Origin: JAJRAL01 sp050015815
Lineage (GTDB): Archaea; Thermoplasmatota; Thermoplasmata; Methanomassiliicoccales; UBA472
Assembly: GCA_050015815.1 (NCBI GenBank)
Contig: JBEKAR010000029.1
Location: forward strand, 1-14,732
DNA: 14,732 nucleotides
Reading direction: 5' to 3'
The notes beneath the pieces were generated by a model. That model was given only the letters and a program-made list of their open reading frames with translations. It had not been told where the DNA came from and did no database searches. Positions 1 through 6,678 of the stretch are shown one piece after another; the stretch's first letter is position 1, and each line of letters starts with the position of its first letter. A program made the position numbers and the translations under genes.

Positions 1-320
1 GATATGAGTTGGCCCATGTGGATCATAGTCTGAATGAACTCAGGGGGCAGCTTATCCATCCCTGACAGCGGAGCTTCGACGGCCGCAGAGAGGCATTCTC
101 CCGTCGTTACGTCGAAGCGGGCGAAGTGCAATGGGCAAACGATCGTGGTCCCATCCAACTTTCCCATCGAGAGCGGCGCGCTTGCGTGCGCGCATCGGTC
201 GCTCACCGCGTAGAATCGCCCGTCCACGTTGACGAGCAGTATCTCCTTCCCCGCTAGCTCGAAATGCTTCATCTTGCCCCTGGGCACGTCGCTCGTCCTC
301 GCGATCTCCACGAATGTCAT
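1..320 (-). CDS. Rieske [2Fe-2S] ferredoxin, 3' end outside the window
   Basis: Reading the minus strand from an ATG at 320-318 gives 106 codons without a stop, so the gene runs off the left edge. The product is a small soluble Rieske-type electron carrier. The two cluster-binding boxes are visible: C43-A-H45 and C62-P-L-H65, sixteen residues apart, followed by the usual phenylalanine (F66). The beta-rich N-terminus (residues 1-42, with LVNVDGRFYAVSDRC) is typical of standalone Rieske ferredoxins and of ferredoxin subunits of oxygenases. There is no signal peptide or N-terminal membrane anchor, so it is probably cytoplasmic. The C-terminal part seen here (after about residue 80) does not match the common ending. 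A TTTATC box (354-359) lies about 34 bases before the start and no Shine-Dalgarno is evident, so a short-leader mRNA is likely. The redox partner cannot be told from the window. Confidence 0.88.
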   Translation of the reverse strand, partial: MTFVEIARTSDVPRGKMKHFELAGKEILLVNVDGRFYAVSDRCAHASAPLSMGKLDGTTIVCPLHFARFDVTTGECLSAAVEAPLSGMDKLPPEFIQTMIHMGQLI

Positions 321-353
321 TCCAACACCGGAGGATGTTCTAAGCGGTAGGCA

Positions 354-359
354 GATAAA
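354..359 (-). promoter_or_regulatory. Probable TATA box of the Rieske ferredoxin gene
   Basis: On the minus strand the sequence GTTTATCTGCC lies with its TTTATC core at 354-359. With the usual archaeal spacing of about 26 bases, transcription would start near 330, about 10 bases before the ATG at 320. The same TTTATC core precedes at least three other genes in the window. Confidence 0.45.
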
Positions 360-434
360 CGTTCGCTCGAACCCGCGACAGACATCGATTGGCAACCGAC
401 GAATAGAGCGTATGGAAGGCAAAGGATGCGGATC

Positions 435-701
435 TCAGGTCTTCGGCTGGGTTTCCGTCAGCTTCCGCCCCATTTCGCGCAGCCCGAGGTACTTCCAGAA
501 GAGGTACACGGCGACTCCCATGGCAAGGACCGCAACGACGAGCGCCATGATCATGAACACGATGTTCTCCGGCGTGTCGAGGAGGATCGCTAGGACGACG
601 AAGAGCGCACACGCGGCTAGATACTTCAGGATGCCGCCAATGTACGCCCTCATGCCGCGCCGAATCCTGTCCAATTCGACTTCTCTCGGTGCCGCGTCCA
701 T
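435..701 (-). CDS. Small two-helix membrane protein, function unknown
   Basis: This 88-residue protein starts at an ATG (701-699). It has a charged N-terminus (about residues 5-20, rich in Arg and Glu) and then two hydrophobic stretches, roughly residues 27-44 and 47-70, separated by a short DTPEN turn. A basic/polar tail (KYLGLREMGRKL) follows. This predicts a two-pass hairpin in the membrane with both ends on the same, probably cytoplasmic, side. No recognisable domain or catalytic motif is present. It lies on the same strand as the Rieske gene, 114 bases upstream of it. The gap contains a possible promoter for the Rieske gene, so co-transcription is not required. Codon composition and the clean hydrophobic pattern support a real gene, but the function is unknown. 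Confidence 0.7.
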   Translation of the reverse strand: MDAAPREVELDRIRRGMRAYIGGILKYLAACALFVVLAILLDTPENIVFMIMALVVAVLAMGVAVYLFWKYLGLREMGRKLTETQPKT

Positions 702-834
702 AACGATTCGCCGAAAGTGCAGAAGGGACCGGGCAGATAGCGTTTTCGACTAGTGCGGCCGAGTCAGTCGCTTCGAACGGCGATCGGCCTCGCACCGAAC
801 GTGTTATGACGGAGCAACAGGATTGGCCTCCACC

Positions 835-840
835 GAGGGG
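835..840 (+). promoter_or_regulatory. Ribosome binding site deciding the nitroreductase start
   Basis: GAGGGG at 835-840 lies five bases before the ATG at 846. A TTG at 843 is immediately in front and in frame, but spacing and codon preference favour the ATG. A weak TATA-like TGTTATGA lies at 802-809. Confidence 0.5.
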
Positions 841-845
841 CGTTG

Positions 846-1679
846 ATGGAGAAAATGGACCTTTACGACGCGATCTTCAAGCGCAAGTCGATCAGGAAGT
901 TCGAAGCGGTGCCGCTGGACGCGGGGACGCTGGCGAAGGTCTCTTCGTTCCTCGGAACGGTCAAGCCGATGTACCCCGAGATCAAGACGGAGCTGAAGCT
1001 CCTATCGAACATGGAGGTCAAGGCAGGCCTGATGAAGGCGAAATCGCCGCACTTCGTCGCCGCATTCTCCGAGAAGAAAGAGAACTCGCTGGTGAACGCC
1101 GGCTTCATGCTCCAGCAAGTCGACCTTTTCCTCTCCGCCAACGGCATCGGCTCCGTCTGGCAAGGCAATCCCAAACCGTCGAGCGAGGCGTCCAGCGGGA
1201 CTGACCTCGAGTTCGTCATCATGATGGCGTTCGGCAAGCCGGCCGAGCCGCTGCACCGGACCGACGTCTCAGAGTTCAAGCGGGAGCCGCTGACCGAGGT
1301 CGGCAAGACAAAAGGATTCGAGGAGATTCTCGAGCCGGCACGCCTTGCGCCGTCGGCGATGAACCTCCAGCCCTGGTATTTCGTGGGCGGGGAGGGGGCG
1401 GTACATTTCTACCTCGTCAACTCAGCGATGTTCGACAAGTGGAACAAGGTCTCGGTTGGGGCCGCGATCTGCCACGCCTGGTTGGCGGCCAACCATCTAG
1501 GGAAGTCCGTCGAGTTCGTGGGCGACGAGAAAGCCAGTGAGGACGCAACGAAGAAGCGGACCTATGTCGCGACCATGAGAATCGGGACGAAGCCGACACA
1601 AATCATCAACGCGCCAGAGTCCGACGTCTCGTACTCGTTCGAGGTCCAGGTGGACAATTCTGCGGTCCGTTCGCCCTAG
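846..1679 (+). CDS. Nitroreductase family protein, TM1586 type
   Basis: The product is 277 residues from the ATG at 846, the usual size for the TM1586-like branch of the FMN-dependent nitroreductase superfamily. The N-terminus has the family signature (LYDAIFKRKSIRKFE), where the basic residues normally contact the FMN phosphate. The second half begins with FEEILEPARLAPSAMNLQPW, the second family signature. The chain is thus a fused pair of nitroreductase half-modules, where classical enzymes dimerise single modules. Expected activity is NAD(P)H-dependent reduction with FMN in the cytoplasm; the substrate cannot be predicted. It is separated from the convergent permease gene by only nine bases and has its own Shine-Dalgarno, so it is probably monocistronic. 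No truncation or frame break is seen. Confidence 0.85.
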   Translation: MEKMDLYDAIFKRKSIRKFEAVPLDAGTLAKVSSFLGTVKPMYPEIKTELKLLSNMEVKAGLMKAKSPHFVAAFSEKKENSLVNAGFMLQQVDLFLSANGIGSVWQGNPKPSSEASSGTDLEFVIMMAFGKPAEPLHRTDVSEFKREPLTEVGKTKGFEEILEPARLAPSAMNLQPWYFVGGEGAVHFYLVNSAMFDKWNKVSVGAAICHAWLAANHLGKSVEFVGDEKASEDATKKRTYVATMRIGTKPTQIINAPESDVSYSFEVQVDNSAVRSP

Positions 1680-1688
1680 ACGGCCTTC

Positions 1689-3191
1689 CTAGATGACCCG
1701 CTCCTTCGTTGGGTCCTCGGGAGATGTGACGATTATGGCCGGCTTGATGTTCCGCTGCCGGTAGATCCAGCGCTTGAGATGGAATATCGGGTGCGCCAGG
1801 AAGGCGATGCGTTCACCTGCCGCCCTTCTGAGAATCGCCTCGTCGGAAAGGAAGACCGCCTTCGCCTCCGAGAGCTCCTTCTTCGGCGAGAAATAGGCAT
1901 ATACCCAGATGCCGACCGCCAGCAGAATGAGCGAGATGACGATCTCGACCGGATCAACGAGCACGAGGAGCACGAACGAGAAGGCCGCGCCTAGGATTGG
2001 TATCGCGATCTTCCAATGCAGCTTCGCCGCCACCTGCGTGTCCTTCTTCTCCAGGCGGAGGGTCGACAGGCAGGTCGCAAGATACACGAAGGCGAGCAGG
2101 AAGACCGAGGAGTTGATGAGCGCCGCAAGGCCGCCGAAGACACTCACGACGAACGCGGCGGAACAGAGGACGATGAGGGCGACGTACGGCGTGCCGTAGT
2201 CCTTGTGTACCTTGGAGAACGAGCGTGGCAGCAGGCCGTCGAGCGACATGGCATAGGCCAAGCGGGAGGTTCCGATGGTACCAGACTCATCCGCTCCGAG
2301 GATTGAGAACAGAGCGCCTATGCCCACGATGGCGACCGTTATGACGGAGAGCACAGGCCCGGTGAATATCGTCGAGGTCGCGGTGATCAGCGGCGTGCTG
2401 GTGTTCGTGAGACCGGCCGCCCCGACCGAACCAACGACGACGAAGTTCGTCAGGAGGTAGAAGGCGATGACGAAGAGCATGCCGAGGACGATTGCCTTCG
2501 GGATCGTGTGCTCCGGTCTCTCGACCTCGTTCGCCGGGAGGGTGGCGAGCTCGAAGCCCGCATAGGCCCAGAAGACCAGGATGAGGGCGGTGCCGAAGGC
2601 GGCCACGTCCCCCGTGACGAAAGGCGTCATGTTCGCGGCGAGGACGCCCGGGTTGGAGACGAAGAACCCAATGCCGCCGGCGATGATCAGGACGAGAGGC
2701 AGGAGCTTGATGATAGTGAGAACGTCGTTCGTCCTCCCCGCCGCCTTGACGCTGACAACGTTGGTGACGATGACGAAGATGATGAACGCCGCCTTGAGCA
2801 GAACGATGCCTAGAGCGTCGATGCCTGGCACTAGCGAGCTGAAGTACGTGGCGAAGGCGACCGGGAACACGGCAAGGGAGAAGAATTCCGCGAGGAGCAG
2901 GGCCCAGCCGACCATGAACCCGGCGAAGGGCGAGGAGACGGCCTTGACGTAGGCGTACGGGCCGCCGACACGGGGCATGAGCATGACGCAGTAGGCGAAG
3001 GAGATCGCGATGACCATCGCCATCAGCCCGGCGAGGATCCAGATGATGAGGGAGGAGGGACCTACGAGCTGGGCGGAGAGGCCGGTTGCGATGTACACAT
3101 CGGCGCCGATGATCGAGCCGATGACGAGGTTGGTGACGTCGAACGCGTTCAGCTTGCGCTGCAGCACGACCTTGCCGCCGTTCCTGGCCAT
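1689..3191 (-). CDS. Amino acid/polyamine permease, APC superfamily
   Basis: This 500-residue integral membrane transporter has about twelve hydrophobic segments. The start of helix 1 carries the APC hallmark: FDVTNLVIGSIIGADVYIATG, in which the GSIIGADVY stretch is the unwound substrate-binding part. The MPRVGGPYAYV motif (about residues 72-82) is also typical. It should import an amino acid or polyamine using an ion gradient; the substrate is not readable. The C-terminus is a soluble tail of about 60 residues (KRWIYRQRNIKPAIIV...). The ATG at 3191 is the annotated start, but no Shine-Dalgarno stands in front of it. A strong AAGGAGG lies further upstream at 3226-3232, ahead of ten more in-frame codons beginning with ATT. 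It is tail-to-tail with the nitroreductase gene. A five-helix membrane protein gene lies upstream on the same strand, 143 bases away. Confidence 0.9.
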   Translation of the reverse strand: MARNGGKVVLQRKLNAFDVTNLVIGSIIGADVYIATGLSAQLVGPSSLIIWILAGLMAMVIAISFAYCVMLMPRVGGPYAYVKAVSSPFAGFMVGWALLLAEFFSLAVFPVAFATYFSSLVPGIDALGIVLLKAAFIIFVIVTNVVSVKAAGRTNDVLTIIKLLPLVLIIAGGIGFFVSNPGVLAANMTPFVTGDVAAFGTALILVFWAYAGFELATLPANEVERPEHTIPKAIVLGMLFVIAFYLLTNFVVVGSVGAAGLTNTSTPLITATSTIFTGPVLSVITVAIVGIGALFSILGADESGTIGTSRLAYAMSLDGLLPRSFSKVHKDYGTPYVALIVLCSAAFVVSVFGGLAALINSSVFLLAFVYLATCLSTLRLEKKDTQVAAKLHWKIAIPILGAAFSFVLLVLVDPVEIVISLILLAVGIWVYAYFSPKKELSEAKAVFLSDEAILRRAAGERIAFLAHPIFHLKRWIYRQRNIKPAIIVTSPEDPTKERVI

Positions 3192-3225
3192 TTGAGGACG
3201 CTTTAGGATGAATTCGCTAATGAAT

Positions 3226-3232
3226 CCTCCTT
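3226..3232 (-). promoter_or_regulatory. Strong Shine-Dalgarno misplaced relative to the permease ATG
   Basis: The minus strand reads TAAGGAGGATTCATT, with the Shine-Dalgarno core at 3226-3232. It is about 34 bases before the ATG at 3191, too far to serve it. The in-frame stop TAA (3233-3231) overlaps the core. The only in-frame codon at roughly suitable spacing is ATT (3221-3219), a rare initiator. Confidence 0.5.
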
Positions 3233-3334
3233 AGGTACTGTCCCGTCTGTTCATGCCCTTGAGGTGACGCAGTCAGGAGACGGTGCGGCTCTTTGCACCA
3301 GGGACCCAAACAATCCTTCCTTCTCGCTTCAGCC

Positions 3335-3841
3335 CTAGCCGTTCACCATCAGGAACGCCGGCAGCAGCATCATCAGGATGAAAACGATGATGGAGATGAA
3401 CGCCGCCGTCCCCCGCTCGGACGGTCTGTCCTCGTTCTGCACGAAGGATATCATTGACAAGATGCCAAGAGCGTAGAGCTCCAGTCCGACGACGATCATG
3501 AAGCCGGGGGTCGTGCCGGTGACGATCGATCCGTTGAGGGCGATCGCCACGATGCCCTCAGAGCTCAGGACCACGCCAACGGCGAACGAGAGGGTCGATG
3601 AGAATCTCGAGCGCTTTCCGAACAGCCCGTCCTTGTCGGTGAGGCTGATCCACGAGGAAGCTCCAACCATGCAGGCGAGCACCACGATTTGCAGAAGGAT
3701 CAGGGAGACCGAGCCCTTTGACAGGACGCCTAAGTCCTTGAAGCTCGCCACGCTTGCACTCGTCATCAAGATGAGGCTCTGAACGGCAACGAAGATGCCT
3801 GCCACCAGAACCAGTATCCTCGATCGTCTCCCCGGTTGCAT
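3335..3841 (-). CDS. Five-helix membrane protein, function unknown
   Basis: The gene encodes 168 residues from an ATG at 3841. The first residues are basic (QPGRRSR), followed by hydrophobic segments at about 9-29, 43-65, 84-102, 112-133 and 146-167. This predicts five transmembrane helices with the N-terminus inside. A hydrophilic loop with KDGLFGKRSRFSS lies between helices 2 and 3, and an acidic loop (QNEDRPSERG) between helices 4 and 5. No conserved metal site or catalytic motif is evident and I do not recognise the family. The promoter carries the 16-base element AGATAAATGCCTATGT (given on the plus strand, 3899-3914), identical to one before the aminotransferase at 9242, so the two genes may respond to the same signal. 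The permease follows downstream on the same strand, and read-through is possible. Confidence 0.7.
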   Translation of the reverse strand: MQPGRRSRILVLVAGIFVAVQSLILMTSASVASFKDLGVLSKGSVSLILLQIVVLACMVGASSWISLTDKDGLFGKRSRFSSTLSFAVGVVLSSEGIVAIALNGSIVTGTTPGFMIVVGLELYALGILSMISFVQNEDRPSERGTAAFISIIVFILMMLLPAFLMVNG

Positions 3842-3898
3842 GATCCGTCCCTGCGCCGATCGCGCCTCGCCCTATCTGCCCGCAGAATGCACAATTCA

Positions 3899-3914
3899 AG
3901 ATAAATGCCTATGT
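3899..3914 (-). promoter_or_regulatory. Promoter element, first copy of a shared 16-base sequence
   Basis: AGATAAATGCCTATGT (plus strand) contains, on the minus strand, GGCATTTATCT, a TATA-like box with the TTTATC core at 3900-3905. It lies about 60 bases before the ATG at 3841, implying a leader of about 34 bases. The same 16 bases occur at 9272-9287 in front of the aminotransferase gene. Confidence 0.5.
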
Positions 3915-4037
3915 CAGCGAATGCCATGTTCAAGAAACTAGTGTGACGGATCCACGTGACGACAAGCGAGCTAAGACCGACACTCTTGGCGTCCGTGACG
4001 TCGCAACATCGGGAACACTAGTTTTCGGCTGCGCTCG

Positions 4038-4062
4038 GCGCGTGCTTGATTGAAGTACGCGC
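4038..4062 (+). repeat. 10-bp hairpin with five-base loop in the non-coding region
   Basis: GCGCGTGCTT (4038-4047) pairs with AAGTACGCGC (4053-4062) over ten positions with one G-U pair, leaving the loop GATTG. No T-run follows on either strand, so it does not look like an intrinsic terminator. An alternative pairing joins 4028-4034 and 4059-4065, so two mutually exclusive structures are possible if the region is transcribed. Confidence 0.6.
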
Positions 4063-4280
4063 AGCACTCCCGCTAGCGAATTGTGGAAGCCGTTGAGCGT
4101 CTCTGGCTCGTTGGATGCTACCCTCCGTCGCTTTAAGCCTCTTCCCGTCGGTTTCTCCGGCTCAGGAAGGTCGGTACCGACGCAGACGCTTAAATCGAGG
4201 ACAGGGGGTCGTGAGTGAGGAGTTAGCTCCTGTCATGAACAGCATCTTCGGTCACCACCGCGCAAAGCTCTTATAGCATT

Positions 4281-4300
4281 TGTCTGCTATATGTCAGACA
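4281..4300 (+). promoter_or_regulatory. TATA box enclosed by an inverted repeat, GNAT promoter
   Basis: The sequence TGTCTGCTATATGTCAGACA consists of arms TGTCTG and CAGACA (exact reverse complements) around CTATATGT. The TATA-like centre at about 4289-4290 is some 25 bases before the ATG at 4314, the distance expected for a leaderless archaeal mRNA. A repressor bound to the arms would block TATA-binding protein. A second, weaker TTATAG lies at 4271-4276. Confidence 0.5.
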
Positions 4301-4313
4301 GGGTACGGGAGGG

Positions 4314-4934
4314 ATGCAGTTGCATTCTGTCATCTCACAGCCAGAGCTATCGCACTCGGCCGAATCGGCCGAACGGGAAGTCGAGGTTCGTCTGTCGAAC
4401 GTGCGCGATTATCGCGACCGTTTCATCCTAAGGAAGTTGCAGGAGGAGGCGAGGATCGCAGACCCGGGGTTCCCGATGTTCGATCCTACCAAGCAGAAGG
4501 CGAGGATCACTTGGTGCGGCGTCGGGGCGGAACGCGAGGCGATTGGCTATTACTTGTACCGCGAGGCGACTCCGACAAGGCACCCCTCCGCGCTCGGCGT
4601 TGTCCATTACCCCCGCACGTTCTCGCAGGTGTACGTCGTTCCGGAGCACCGGCGCGAGGGCGTCGCCACCTGCATGATGCTCGACTTCATGGAGCACAAC
4701 GGAACGGAGCAGGTCTACGTCGACAGCCCGAAGAAGGAGACGAAGGGGCTCCTGGCGAAGCTCGGATATCACGAGACATCCCGCGCGTACCAGATGTGGG
4801 AGATGCTCGAGGGGCTGAGCTGCTGGGAGAGGGAGGAACAAGAGGCGGAGTACCTCCTGGAACCATCGAGCCGGTGCATCAGACAGTGGGTCTGGTGCGG
4901 GGTAGAGGGCGTCGGGCTGGGAGAGATGCGATAG
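4314..4934 (+). CDS. GNAT family N-acetyltransferase
   Basis: This 206-residue protein carries the GNAT acetyl-CoA binding signature around residues 106-120: VYVVPEHRREGVAT, in which the R/QxxGxA element binds the pyrophosphate. The expected helix (MMLDFMEHNG) and the late motif with GLLAKLGYHE (about residues 145-154) follow, a usual GNAT ending. An N-terminal extension of about 30 residues precedes the domain. The polar tail (after about residue 168) contains three cysteines and several tryptophans and is not part of the core fold. It should transfer an acetyl group from acetyl-CoA to an amine on a small molecule or protein; the acceptor is unknown. It stands alone between a structured intergenic region and a pseudogene. 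The TATA-overlapping inverted repeat suggests repression. GGGAGGG sits directly against the ATG, too close for a normal Shine-Dalgarno, which fits leaderless initiation. Confidence 0.8.
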   Translation: MQLHSVISQPELSHSAESAEREVEVRLSNVRDYRDRFILRKLQEEARIADPGFPMFDPTKQKARITWCGVGAEREAIGYYLYREATPTRHPSALGVVHYPRTFSQVYVVPEHRREGVATCMMLDFMEHNGTEQVYVDSPKKETKGLLAKLGYHETSRAYQMWEMLEGLSCWEREEQEAEYLLEPSSRCIRQWVWCGVEGVGLGEMR

Positions 4935-5040
4935 ACTCAACGCGGCTTGATAGTTGCATCGGCTACCATCCCTGCGGTTATCCGAAGGAGTCGGGCGACG
5001 ACCTCGGAGGCAATCTGCGATCAAAATCCACTGCGCCAGC

Positions 5041-5498
5041 TCAGTGACATGGGAATAAATGCCCATATAGGAAGGAGCCCCTATAGGCCCATGCGAGCGT
5101 GCTGAACCTTCGATTCAGCGAGTCCGAGAACACCGGATCCGAGATTCTGTGCCGTCCCGACATAGGATTCTCGATTTGCCGCAATTGACGAGAATGGCAA
5201 GAGTCTTCGATATGTTGAACATTGGCTTTCTTGCCTCCCTGGCGATTTCCGCAGGCCCGATCTTGCCTATCGCCAATGCGACGAATATCTCCATCTTCAG
5301 GGGGAAGAGGGACTGGAAGTAGACATCGAACTCTCCGTCCAATCCCAGGAGCACGTCCTCGTAGACCTTCTTCACATCAGCGTCGGCCACGGAACCCTCG
5401 GGTCCAACGGCCAGGAATGGCTGCAGTCCCAGCCGCTGGATCCACCTTTGTGCTGAAATCAGCCGAACGGATTGGCGCCCCGGTCGCGTCGGCGACAA
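5041..5498 (-). pseudogene. Frameshifted C-terminal remnant of an archaeal AAA ATPase
   Basis: From about 5460 down to 5188 the minus strand encodes a stretch resembling the C-terminal half of archaeal ATPases. An RLGLQPFLAVG segment is followed by DADVKKVYEDVLLGLDGEF and then a winged-helix element (IGPAEIAREA...NISKTLAILV). After that, this frame loses similarity and stops at 5115. The frame offset by one base continues from about 5187 with ENPMSGRHRISDPVFSDSL, the family's typical ending (YRI-DPVF-WL), and stays open to a TGA at 5043-5041. One base therefore appears lost near 5187. Walker A and B motifs are absent, and no start codon other than TTG is available at the upstream end. I read this as a decayed gene that has lost its N-terminal ATPase domain. 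Such ATPases often occur in many copies per archaeal genome and are frequently lost. Confidence 0.65.
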
Positions 5499-5743
5499 GA
5501 CGATTCCGCGCGAACCCTTACATCTGCTGAGCCCTGTTCAATCACGGACATAGGAAAACGGGACAACCAAGGTGTTGATGCGACGCGTTGCAGAGTCTGT
5601 GAACCGGATGGACCAGAGCGGATCAAGTCGCAGGCCGATCAGCGGAACCGACCGCGTGAGCCGGTCATCCTCTTTCACTGGCGCCGGTGGACGCCCCCTC
5701 TTCGCGAGCGAAAGCTCATTCCCCGGCTCCGTCTTTCTTCCCG

Positions 5744-6226
5744 ATGGAGGACCCCACCTTGCCTGAGGTCGGCGACCCGGCTCCGGACTTCACCCTGCCC
5801 GAGGCCTCGGAGGAGGCTGTCAGGTTCCGCGGGCTGCTCGGAAAGGGGTCCGTCGTCCTGATCTTCTACCCGGCCGACTGGGGCTGGGTATGCAACTCGG
5901 AGATGAAGGAGTTCTCCGCGATCGAGCACGAGTTCAATGCCATGGGAGCGTCGCTCGTCGCCATCGGCACGAACAGCACGATCTCGCATCGAGGATGGAA
6001 GGAGATGCTGAAGTTCAGCTTTCCGCTGCTGAGCGACTTCGACGGGGCGGTGACGCGGCTCTACGGCGTCCTCGATACGACCGATGGCTTCAACAAAGGG
6101 CGGTCGGTGAGGGCGGTCTTCGTCGTCGATGCCGGAGGGGTCGTTCGGTACAAATGGGTCGCGGAGACGCCGTGGATCGAGCCAGATTATCAAGAGGTGC
6201 TCAAGGCGACCGTCGGCCTTCAGTGA
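5744..6226 (+). CDS. Peroxiredoxin, AhpC/TSA superfamily, single cysteine
   Basis: I choose the ATG at 5744 (160 residues), because the conserved fold starts at VGDPAPDFTLP. The frame is open further upstream (a GTG at 5687), but that part is unlike any peroxiredoxin. The thioredoxin-like fold is complete: FYPADWGWVC around the peroxidatic Cys50 and the active-site arginine in GRSVRAVFVVD (Arg123). Cys50 is the only cysteine, so the enzyme must work as a 1-Cys peroxiredoxin, with an external thiol resolving the sulfenate. The usual PxxxT/SxxC motif has Gly47 where Thr or Ser normally hydrogen-bonds to the peroxidatic thiolate. It should reduce hydrogen or organic peroxides in the cytoplasm. 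It is convergent with the SHOCT gene 75 bases downstream, and no clear TATA box was seen in the 200 bases upstream. Confidence 0.85.
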   Translation: MEDPTLPEVGDPAPDFTLPEASEEAVRFRGLLGKGSVVLIFYPADWGWVCNSEMKEFSAIEHEFNAMGASLVAIGTNSTISHRGWKEMLKFSFPLLSDFDGAVTRLYGVLDTTDGFNKGRSVRAVFVVDAGGVVRYKWVAETPWIEPDYQEVLKATVGLQ

Positions 6227-6300
6227 TCATTGCGACTCATCGCCTTCGATTCCTCATCATGCAGAGGACTTGGCGTAGTATGCGGGTGCCACCCGGGGGA

Positions 6301-6678
6301 TTACCAGCGGCGGCCAGTATCGAGGTCGTTCCTTATCCGCATGTATTCCTCACGGGAGATATCGCCCCTCGCGTAGCGCTCTTCGAGCACCGACTCGGCG
6401 CCGTGGCGGTCGAAACGCGCCCAAGGGCCACAGGGCGGCCATCCATAGGACCTCCACATCGTCGGGCGGGATGCCGCCAATACTACCAGGACGAACATGA
6501 GGCTGAGGAAGGTCAGCGGGATCAGCAGGAAGACCCATCCCAGCCCGCCCATCGGCCACCAGTGATATCCGGACCCGAGACCTTGGGTCGCGGCGACGAC
6601 GATGACGACGGAGATGACCGTCATGGGGATCAGGAGGAAGAGCGCAACGATTGTCAGCCTGGTGCTTCTGTCGTTCAT
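6301..6678 (-). CDS. Two-helix membrane protein with C-terminal SHOCT domain
   Basis: This 125-residue protein has two hydrophobic helices (about residues 8-31 and 45-68) joined by a loop with GYHWWPMGGLGW. A segment rich in Trp, Pro and Arg (PTMWRSYGWPPCGPWARF) follows. It ends in a SHOCT-type short domain (about residues 92-120, with LEERYARGDISREEYMRIRNDL). SHOCT is a small amphipathic module found at the end of many membrane proteins; it is thought to mediate interactions and its exact role is unknown. The ATG (6678-6676) overlaps the stop of the upstream ribbon-helix-helix gene by four bases (ATGA), so the two are translationally coupled. His, Met, Trp and Cys around the membrane loop could bind metal, but that is inference. 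Confidence 0.8.
   Translation of the reverse strand: MNDRSTRLTIVALFLLIPMTVISVVIVVAATQGLGSGYHWWPMGGLGWVFLLIPLTFLSLMFVLVVLAASRPTMWRSYGWPPCGPWARFDRHGAESVLEERYARGDISREEYMRIRNDLDTGRRW

Larger units (their letters stand above)
3842..4313. other. Non-coding region with several inverted repeats
   Basis: This roughly 470-base gap lies between two divergent genes and holds no convincing long reading frame. It contains: the promoter element at 3899-3914; AAACTAGTGT (3935-3944) with its exact reverse complement ACACTAGTTT (4015-4024); a hairpin at 4038-4062; GCTGCGC (4028-4034) opposing GCGCAGC (4059-4065); the perfect palindrome GTCGGTACCGAC (4170-4181) followed by a TATA-like CTTAAATC (4189-4196); AGGAG-TTAG-CTCCT (4218-4231); a possible 13-codon frame (4235-4276); and the GNAT promoter (4281-4300). 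It has no tRNA-like T-loop or rRNA-like stretch. It could host a small RNA or several operators. Confidence 0.6.

Noticed and set aside
355..385. GTTCGCTCGAACCC resembling a tRNA T-arm
   Set aside because: No acceptor, D or anticodon stems can be folded around it. It is a chance palindrome upstream of the Rieske gene.
4038..4062. Hairpin as an intrinsic terminator
   Set aside because: No T-run follows it on either strand, and neither flanking gene is transcribed towards it.
4428..5066. A 212-codon minus-strand frame with a nearby ATAAATGCCC element
   Set aside because: It is antisense to the GNAT enzyme with shadow composition. The element alone does not establish a gene.
5687..5743. GTG start giving a longer peroxiredoxin
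   Set aside because: The 19 extra residues are Ser/Pro/Ala-rich and unlike the family. The conserved fold begins just after the ATG at 5744.
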